Part shown: positions 6,664-11,488 of the stretch, piece after piece
How the letters are laid out: the number at the start of each line of letters is the position of its first letter
How positions within the stretch are numbered: position 1 is the stretch's first letter
Assembly (NCBI GenBank): GCA_030066475.1
Contig: JASJBO010000231.1
Span: 1-11,488 of the forward strand
DNA: 11,488 nt
Origin: Myxococcota bacterium
Lineage (GTDB): Bacteria > Myxococcota_A > UBA9160 > PR03
Direction of reading: 5' to 3'
The notes under the pieces: model-generated
The model's input: only the letters and a program-made list of their open reading frames with translations
Databases searched by the model: none
Told to the model about the DNA's origin: nothing
Translations under genes and position numbers: made by a program

Positions 6664-7787
6664 GGCGCGATCTCCCGCGTCGCTCCGCGGGCGAGCCCCT
6701 CCGCCAGGCGCGGCTCGACCCCGAGGCCGGGAAGCCGGGGAAGCGCGAGCGTCCCGGCGGAGGGCGTGGGTCCTGCGGCGAGGTCCGCGCGCAGCAGTGC
6801 GGCGGTGGCGAGCCCCGCCGCCGGTCCCTCGGGCAGCGCGGCCGCCAGATGGAGCGCGCCCGCCACGCCCACGGCCGAGTCGAGGAAGCTGGTCACGATC
6901 ACGGCGCGCCCCGCCCGCCGTGCGCGCTCGGCGATGCGCGCCGCCGGACGCAGCCCGCCCAGCGCGGCAGGCTTCAGCACCAGGACGTCGGCCGCACGCG
7001 CCGCCAGGAGGCGCTCGGCTTCGCGCTCGCCGCGCACGGACTCGTCCGCCGCGAGGGGGAAGGGCGCCGCCGAGCGCAGGCGCGCCAGCGCGTCGATCTC
7101 CTCGGCGGGAACGGGCTGCTCGATCAGCTCGATACCGAGCGGGGCCAGGGCGCGCAGGCGCGGCGGTACGTCAACCTCCTTCCAGCCCCCGTTCGCGTCG
7201 AGCCGGAGCCGGATGCCGCGGCCCACCGCGTTGCGCACGGCCGCCACGCGCGCGTGATCGCGCTCGAAGTCGTCGGCGGCGAGCTTGAGCTTGAGCGTGG
7301 TGAAGCCTTCTTCGACACGGGCGCGCGCCTCCTGCCCGGCCTGCTCGGGATTGCTCGACGCCAGCAGGGCGGCGACGGCCACGCGCTCGCGCGCGGTCGC
7401 GTGGCCATCGGCGCGTGCGAGTCCGCGTGCCAGCCAGTGGGCCAGCGGCAGCGCGGCGCGCCGCGCCGCGAGGTCGAGGAGCGCCAGGTCGACGGCGGAC
7501 CGTGCCGACGGCGGAAGCTCCCGCGGCTCGGGGAGCGTGGCGGGCGTGTCGCCCAGCGCCGCGCCGACCACGGCGAAGGCTCCCTCCTCCAGCGCGCGGC
7601 CGGCCTCGGCGTGGCTCTCGAGTCCGAAGCCCGGCAGCGGTGCGGCCTCCCCGAAGCCCCGCGTGCCGTCTTCCGCCACGAGCTCGAGCAGCCAGCCGTC
7701 GCGGTGCTCGAGGCTCCCGTGAGCCGTCGCGAGCGGCGCGCGCAGGGGCAGCCGGAAGGCCGTGACCCGCGCCGACGCGATCCTCAC
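6660..7787 (-). CDS. menC: o-Succinylbenzoate synthase
   Basis: 375 residues. It dehydrates SHCHC to o-succinylbenzoate and belongs to the muconate-lactonizing subgroup of the enolase superfamily. The catalytic set is complete: KLK with Lys166 and Lys168, metal ligands Asp197 (in DANGGW), Glu223 (in EQPV) and Asp248 (in ADES), and Lys272 (in VLKPAALGG). The N-terminal capping domain begins with RVTAFRLPLRAPLATAHG (7-24) and contains GFGEAAPLPGFG (44-55). The substrate-site loop SFLDSAVGVAGALHLAA (300-316) is also present. The reading frame stays open far upstream, but that part is a shadow of menA and menH. GTG at 7787-7785 is the best start because it overlaps the menA stop as GTGA and begins just before the family N-terminus. 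The stop overlaps the menE start in the same GTGA arrangement. Some family members racemize N-acylamino acids or dipeptides, but the context favours MenC. Confidence 0.94.
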   Translation of the reverse strand: MRIASARVTAFRLPLRAPLATAHGSLEHRDGWLLELVAEDGTRGFGEAAPLPGFGLESHAEAGRALEEGAFAVVGAALGDTPATLPEPRELPPSARSAVDLALLDLAARRAALPLAHWLARGLARADGHATARERVAVAALLASSNPEQAGQEARARVEEGFTTLKLKLAADDFERDHARVAAVRNAVGRGIRLRLDANGGWKEVDVPPRLRALAPLGIELIEQPVPAEEIDALARLRSAAPFPLAADESVRGEREAERLLAARAADVLVLKPAALGGLRPAARIAERARRAGRAVIVTSFLDSAVGVAGALHLAAALPEGPAAGLATAALLRADLAAGPTPSAGTLALPRLPGLGVEPRLAEGLARGATREIAP

Positions 7788-8704
7788 AGCGCGAGTCCCA
7801 AGGCGAAGAGCGCCGAGAAGGCGAGCTCGAGCTGCGCGGTGGCGGCCAACACCGTGTTGAGCGCGCCCCCGGCCTCGCTCGCCACGCGCCGCCCCAGCGC
7901 CAGCGCCCACGGCAGGGTGAGCCACGGCAGCCACACCGCCGCCGACGCGACGCCCGAGAGCCACAGCAGCGGAGGCACCCCGTAGGCGAGGGCGAGCAGC
8001 GCGTGGTACTCGCCCCGGGCGAAGCCGACTCCGAGCCGCACGGCGAGCGTCCGCTTGCCGGCGCGCGCGTCGGTGTCTACGTCGCGCAGGTTGTTCACCA
8101 CCAGGATGGCGGTGGCCAGTGCGCCTGGCGCGAAGCTCGCCACCACGACGGGGGGCGGGAGCGCCAGGGCCTGCACCCAGTAGGTGCCGCACACGGCGGC
8201 CACCCCGAAGAACAGGAAGACCGCGAGGTCGCCGAGACCGTGGTAGCCGAGCGGCCAGGGCCCTCCGGTGTAGGCCAGCCCGGCGGCGATCGACGCGGCG
8301 CCGAGCAGCGCGATGGGCCAGCCGCCCAGGACCACGAGCGCGATGCCCACGCCGGCTGCGGCGGCGAACACGAGCGCCGTGGCGGCCCGCAGCGCGCGCG
8401 GCGAGAGCAGGCCGAGCTGCGCGGCGCGCGGGGGGCCGAGACGCGTCTCGGTGTCGGCGCCCTTCTCGAAATCGAAGACGTCGTTGGCCAGGTTCGCGCC
8501 GATCTGGAGCAGCAGCGCGCCCGCGCCCGCGAGCAGCACCGGGAGTCCGGCGAAGCGGCCGTCGGCGAAGGCGAGCGCGGCGCCCACCAGCACGGGCGCG
8601 ACCGCCACCGGCAGGGTGCGCGGACGGCTGGCGAGCACCCAGGCGCCGACGCTCCCGTGGGCGGGCGGCGCCGCCGCCTCCGCGTCGCGGGTCAGCGGCT
8701 GCAC
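7784..8704 (-). CDS. menA: 1,4-Dihydroxy-2-naphthoate polyprenyltransferase
   Basis: 306 residues. This integral membrane UbiA-superfamily enzyme transfers a polyprenyl chain to 1,4-dihydroxy-2-naphthoate, giving demethylmenaquinone. The N-terminus carries [20 protein letters not shown] (22-41), typical of MenA. The first Asp-rich motif is [11 protein letters not shown] (Asn74, Asp75, Asp78, Asp84), followed by TRLGP. The second is [20 protein letters not shown] (204-223, with Asp208 and Asp212), including the MenA-type [10 protein letters not shown] ending. About eight or nine hydrophobic helices fill the rest, the last at the extreme C-terminus. The open frame extends upstream as a shadow of menH. 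GTG at 8704-8702 is the best start: it gives family length, follows a GGGGA site at 5 nt spacing, and overlaps the end of menH by 13 nt. GTG at 8638 would cut into the conserved first block. The stop overlaps the menC start. Confidence 0.95.
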   Translation of the reverse strand: MQPLTRDAEAAAPPAHGSVGAWVLASRPRTLPVAVAPVLVGAALAFADGRFAGLPVLLAGAGALLLQIGANLANDVFDFEKGADTETRLGPPRAAQLGLLSPRALRAATALVFAAAAGVGIALVVLGGWPIALLGAASIAAGLAYTGGPWPLGYHGLGDLAVFLFFGVAAVCGTYWVQALALPPPVVVASFAPGALATAILVVNNLRDVDTDARAGKRTLAVRLGVGFARGEYHALLALAYGVPPLLWLSGVASAAVWLPWLTLPWALALGRRVASEAGGALNTVLAATAQLELAFSALFALGLAL

Positions 8705-9600
8705 GGGCGTCCCCGCGCGGTGCGCCGGGCCTCGACGCCCGAGAAGAAGGTGGACGCGGCCTCGCGGAACGCTTCCGGTGCCTCGAGGTGGCAGGCGTGG
8801 CCGGCGCCGGGGACGCACAGGGCCCGCCCGTCCGGAAGCTCGTCCGCCAGCGCCGCGGCGATGCGGGTGAACTTCGCGTCGAGCTCGCCCGCGACCAGCA
8901 GCACCGGCACCTGGATGCCGGGAAGGTGATCGTGCAGGGGAGGCTGCGCGCCGGTGCCCATGCCGCGTAGGGAGCCCGCGAGGCCGTGCGCGCGGTTCTC
9001 CAGTCGCTGCTCGCGCGAGCGGGCGAGCGCCGCCGGCCCCAGCCGCCGCTGGGTCGCGAAGAGCGGCAGGGCCATCCAGTCGTCGACGAAGCGCGCGAGC
9101 CCCTCGCGCTCGATGCGGTGGGCGAGCGCCTCGTCGCTCGCGCGTCGCTCGCGGCGCTCCTCGGGGTTCGCGAGGCCGGCGCTGCCACCGACCAGCAGCG
9201 CCGAGCGCACGCGGTCGGGGTGCCAGGCACAGAGCGCAAGCGCGGCGCGACCCCCCATGGAGTAGCCGAGCAGGTGCGTGCTCTCGATCCCGAGTGCGTC
9301 GAGCGCATCGACGAGCTGGGCCACGCAGCTCGTCATGCGGTAGGGCTCCAGCTCGCGGGGGGCGTCGCTGCGGCCGTGACCGACCAGGTCGACACGGACG
9401 GTGCGGAAGTCGCCGGCCAAGCCCCGCGCGACTTCGTCCATGCTGTCGCCAGAGCCGGTGAAGCCGTGCAGGATCAGCACCGGCGGGCCCTCTCCGAGGA
9501 GCTGAACGTGCAGCCGCAATCCGCAAGCGCTCACGAAGACGGAGCCGCCGACGGAGCTGCTTTCGTCGCGGACGGGGGCCGGCGCGCCGGCTCCGCTCAC
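8692..9600 (-). CDS. menH: 2-Succinyl-6-hydroxy-2,4-cyclohexadiene-1-carboxylate synthase
   Basis: 302 residues from the chosen start. MenH removes pyruvate from SEPHCHC to give SHCHC; it is a cytoplasmic alpha/beta hydrolase-fold lyase. Visible features: [17 protein letters not shown] (42-58) with the oxyanion [14 protein letters not shown] (71-81), nucleophile elbow [13 protein letters not shown] (112-124) with Ser114, acid Asp241 in VAGELDAKF, and His268 in [10 protein letters not shown]. The GYSMGGR elbow with a full triad and the position directly after menD support MenH over a generic esterase. GTG at 9600-9598 overlaps the menD stop as GTGA and is preceded by a GGAGAGGA ribosome site (9610-9617, spacing 9). 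The first 20 residues before the conserved core look disordered, so a slightly later start is conceivable. The stop lies inside the start of menA. Confidence 0.92.
   Translation of the reverse strand: MSGAGAPAPVRDESSSVGGSVFVSACGLRLHVQLLGEGPPVLILHGFTGSGDSMDEVARGLAGDFRTVRVDLVGHGRSDAPRELEPYRMTSCVAQLVDALDALGIESTHLLGYSMGGRAALALCAWHPDRVRSALLVGGSAGLANPEERRERRASDEALAHRIEREGLARFVDDWMALPLFATQRRLGPAALARSREQRLENRAHGLAGSLRGMGTGAQPPLHDHLPGIQVPVLLVAGELDAKFTRIAAALADELPDGRALCVPGAGHACHLEAPEAFREAASTFFSGVEARRTARGRPCSR
8710..8714 (-). promoter_or_regulatory. Ribosome binding site deciding the menA start
   Basis: The minus strand reads GGGGA, 5 nt before the GTG at 8704-8702 and inside the last codons of menH. 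It supports that GTG over the long upstream open frame and over the downstream GTG at 8638. Confidence 0.4.
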
Positions 9601-11456
9601 CGCGTGCCGTCCTCTCCGTGGAGCACGCTGCCTCCCCCGAGAGGCTCGGTGGCCTCGTGGCGGACGCCTCCGACCCCGTCGAGGGCCGCCGCGACCGCGC
9701 GATCGATGGCGCGGTGGTGCTCGACGCTGGCGTCGCGGTCCACGGGGAGCGAGACCACCGAGACGCCTTCCGTCGAGAGGCCTTCCTTCAGCGCGGCGCG
9801 GAAGTGCTCCCAGGAGGCGACGCGGGTGAAGGAGGCGCCATAGGCGCGAGCCATGGCGCCGAGGTCGAGGCCGGGCGGCGTGCGAAAGTGCTCCTCGAAG
9901 CCAACCGACTCGCCGAAGCGCGCGACCGGCAGGAAGGAGAAGATGCCGCCGCCGTCGTTGTCGAAGACCACCACCGTGGCCGAGAGGCCGTGCCGGTGGG
10001 CTGCGAGTAGGCCGCCGGCGTCGTGCAGGAAGGCGAGGTCGCCGGTGAGCAGCACCACGGGCGCGCCGGAGCACCCGGCGCCCGCGCCGAGCGCGCTCGA
10101 GACCATGCCGTCGATTCCGTTGGCCCCGCGGTTCGCCAGCACGCGGAGCGGCTGCGCGGCGGGCGGGAGGAAGGCGTCGAGGTCGCGCACGGGCATGCTG
10201 TTGGACACGTAGAGGAGGGCGTTCTCCGGGAGGGCCGCCGCGAGCTCGCGCACGGCGCGGGGCTCGAAGATCCCCTCGTTGCCAGCCAGCGCCGCGTCGA
10301 CCGCGCCGACGGTTCGCGCCTCGACGTCAAGCACGCACTCGAGCCACTGCGGGCTCCCCCGGTGCCGACCCAGCCGTCGCTGGAGCGCGTCGCAGAGGGC
10401 CACCGGGTCGACCTGGAGGACGGCCGACGCGAGGTGGCTCGGATCGTGCCAGGCGCCGTCGGGGTCGACGACCACGAGGTCGTCGGGCCGATGGCGCTCG
10501 AGCCAGAGACGCAGGAACTTGCTGGTGGGCGTGTCGCCGAAGCGCAGCACGAAGTCGGGCGCGAGGCGCGCGGCGGTGCGATCGTCCCGGAGGAAGAGGT
10601 CGGAGGTGGCCACGACGGGGGCGTCGGGCACGAAGGCCCCGCGGCGCAGCTGCGAGGTCGGCTCCGCGAGGAGCGGCCAGCCCAGCGCCCGGGCGAGCCC
10701 GGCGATGGCGTCGGCCGCATCGGGCCGATCGAGGGGGCCGCACGAAATCACGCCGCGCTCGCTCGCGCGCACGCGCTCGGCCAGGCGCGCTGTGAGCTCG
10801 GGGCCGGGCGGCGACACGGCCTGCGCCGCCGCCGTATAGGGGAGGAGCCCGCGCCCCTCGGAGACCCGCTCCGGGAGGCCGGAGGCTACGTCCCCCTGTA
10901 CGCGCCTCGGGTCGAGCGGATCGCGGAAGGGAAGGTTCAGATGCACGGGGCCGGCGGGCGCGCCTGCGGCCGTGGCGACCGCGCGGCAGGCGAGGGCCCG
11001 CGCGTGACGCAGGCCCGCATCGCTGGCCTCGGGCACGGGGGCCTCCGCGAACCAGCGCACGGCGCTGCCGTAGAGATTGATCTGGTCGATGGTCTGGCCG
11101 GCGCCCCACCCGCGCAGCTCCGGCGGCCGATCGGCGGTGAGCACCAGCAGGGGCACGCGCGCATGGTGCGCCTCGACCACGGCGGGGTGGAAGTTGGCGG
11201 CGGCCGTGCCCGAGGTGCAGACCAGCGCAACCGGCGCGCGGGTCGCCTTGGCGAGACCGAGGGCGAAGAAGGCGGCGGACCGTTCGTCGACGTGCGACCA
11301 GCTCCGCAGCGCGGCGTGTCCTGCCGCCGCGATCGCGAGCGGGGCCGATCGCGAGCCCGGGCAGATGCACACGTGCCGCACCCCGGCGCGGGCGAGCTCG
11401 TCGAAGAAGGCCTCCGAGAAGGCAATGTTGGCATTGGGAGCCAGCTCGACCGACAC
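9597..11456 (-). CDS. menD: 2-Succinyl-5-enolpyruvyl-6-hydroxy-3-cyclohexene-1-carboxylate synthase
   Basis: 619 residues, somewhat longer than typical MenD (about 550-580). This ThDP enzyme joins 2-oxoglutarate, after decarboxylation, to isochorismate to make SEPHCHC, the committed step of the pathway. N-terminal domain: CICPGSRSAPLAIA (30-43), DERSAAFFALGLAKA (57-71) with catalytic Glu58, TSGTAAANFHPAVVEA (81-96), TADRPPELRG (107-116) and QTIDQ (121-125). C-terminal ThDP domain: SNSMPVRDLD (418-427), NRGANGIDGMVSSALG (442-457), GDLAFLHD (472-479) and DNDGGGIFSFLP (499-510). The last 30 or so residues are low-complexity and overlap menH at the end. GTG at 11456-11454 has GGAG 8 nt upstream and sits 2 nt after the stop of the preceding gene. 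The conserved block starting at IAFSEAF (11-17) lies just inside this start. Confidence 0.97.
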   Translation of the reverse strand: MSVELAPNANIAFSEAFFDELARAGVRHVCICPGSRSAPLAIAAAGHAALRSWSHVDERSAAFFALGLAKATRAPVALVCTSGTAAANFHPAVVEAHHARVPLLVLTADRPPELRGWGAGQTIDQINLYGSAVRWFAEAPVPEASDAGLRHARALACRAVATAAGAPAGPVHLNLPFRDPLDPRRVQGDVASGLPERVSEGRGLLPYTAAAQAVSPPGPELTARLAERVRASERGVISCGPLDRPDAADAIAGLARALGWPLLAEPTSQLRRGAFVPDAPVVATSDLFLRDDRTAARLAPDFVLRFGDTPTSKFLRLWLERHRPDDLVVVDPDGAWHDPSHLASAVLQVDPVALCDALQRRLGRHRGSPQWLECVLDVEARTVGAVDAALAGNEGIFEPRAVRELAAALPENALLYVSNSMPVRDLDAFLPPAAQPLRVLANRGANGIDGMVSSALGAGAGCSGAPVVLLTGDLAFLHDAGGLLAAHRHGLSATVVVFDNDGGGIFSFLPVARFGESVGFEEHFRTPPGLDLGAMARAYGASFTRVASWEHFRAALKEGLSTEGVSVVSLPVDRDASVEHHRAIDRAVAAALDGVGGVRHEATEPLGGGSVLHGEDGTR

Positions 11457-11458
11457 GT

Positions 11459-11488
11459 TCAGAGCTCCACGAGCGCGCCGAGCATGGC
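11459..11488 (-). CDS. menF: C-terminal tail of the gene upstream of menD, probably menF (isochorismate synthase)
   Basis: Only nine codons are visible (AMLGALVEL) before the TGA at 11461-11459. The position directly upstream of menD, with 2 nt between stop and start, is where isochorismate synthase is often found. A short A-M-L-hydrophobic ending is compatible with the C-terminal helix of that family. The fragment is far too short to identify on its own, so the name is inference from context. Confidence 0.45.
   Translation of the reverse strand, partial: AMLGALVEL
11465..11468 (-). promoter_or_regulatory. Ribosome binding site of menD
   Basis: GGAG on the minus strand, 8 nt before the menD GTG. 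It lies within the last codons of the upstream gene, so translation is likely coupled. It is the main reason for choosing this GTG. Confidence 0.5.

Noticed and set aside
5218..7257. 679-codon open frame on the plus strand across menE and menC
   Set aside because: It crosses the boundary of two clearly real genes on the other strand and has charged low-complexity composition; it is a by-product of high GC.
6102..7985. 627-codon open frame on the plus strand opposite menE, menC and menA
   Set aside because: Arg/Gly/Ala-rich translation with no motif, antisense to three well-supported genes.
7788..9308. In-frame upstream extension of menC to an 882-residue protein
   Set aside because: The extra residues are an Arg/Ala-rich shadow of menA and menH; the GTG at 7787 overlapping the menA stop fits the family N-terminus.
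8705..9526. Upstream extension of the menA frame to 580 residues
   Set aside because: The added part is a shadow of menH; family length and ribosome site favour GTG at 8704.
9601..10074. Upstream extension of the menH frame to 460 residues
   Set aside because: The added stretch lies within the C-terminal ThDP domain of menD in another frame and shows no hydrolase sequence; the GTGA junction at 9597-9600 gives a normal MenH.

Overview
This is a densely coded, very GC-rich bacterial window: almost every base lies in a gene, and neighbouring genes are separated by few bases or overlap. GTG starts, strong G/C third positions and a complete run of o-succinylbenzoate-pathway menaquinone genes point to a high-GC menaquinone-using bacterium. 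Myxococcota or another deltaproteobacteria-like lineage is my best guess. That is inference, because no rRNA or other taxonomic marker is present.

Left part (1-4429). On the minus strand an RMD1/YagE (DUF155) family protein lies 5 nt upstream of the start of a probable polyphosphate:AMP phosphotransferase, which runs off the left edge. A 62-bp divergent intergenic region separates this pair from two plus-strand genes. The first encodes a 557-residue polytopic membrane protein of an unnamed family. The second encodes an exported protein that joins an alpha/beta-hydrolase fold to a C-terminal c-type heme motif. Its hydrolase half lacks the usual nucleophilic serine and the HGG oxyanion motif, which makes it the most unusual gene here.

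Right part (4439-11488). A tightly packed minus-strand operon reads right to left: the last codons of a probable menF, then menD, menH, menA, menC, menE and a DUF1295 (steroid-5-alpha-reductase-like) membrane protein. Junctions are 2 nt apart or overlap by 4, 13, 4, 4 and 28 nt. Three of the overlaps are GTGA stop/start junctions, and all five complete men genes use GTG starts. Together these enzymes would carry isochorismate through SEPHCHC (MenD), SHCHC (MenH), o-succinylbenzoate (MenC) and OSB-CoA (MenE). MenA prenylates 1,4-dihydroxy-2-naphthoate later in the pathway. MenB, the DHNA-CoA thioesterase and the final C-methyltransferase are not in the window and must be encoded elsewhere. The operon promoter lies beyond the right edge.

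No tRNA, rRNA, CRISPR array, insertion sequence or integration site was seen. The operon and the left-hand plus-strand genes converge with only 9 bp between stops. No stretch over 300 bases lacks a gene.
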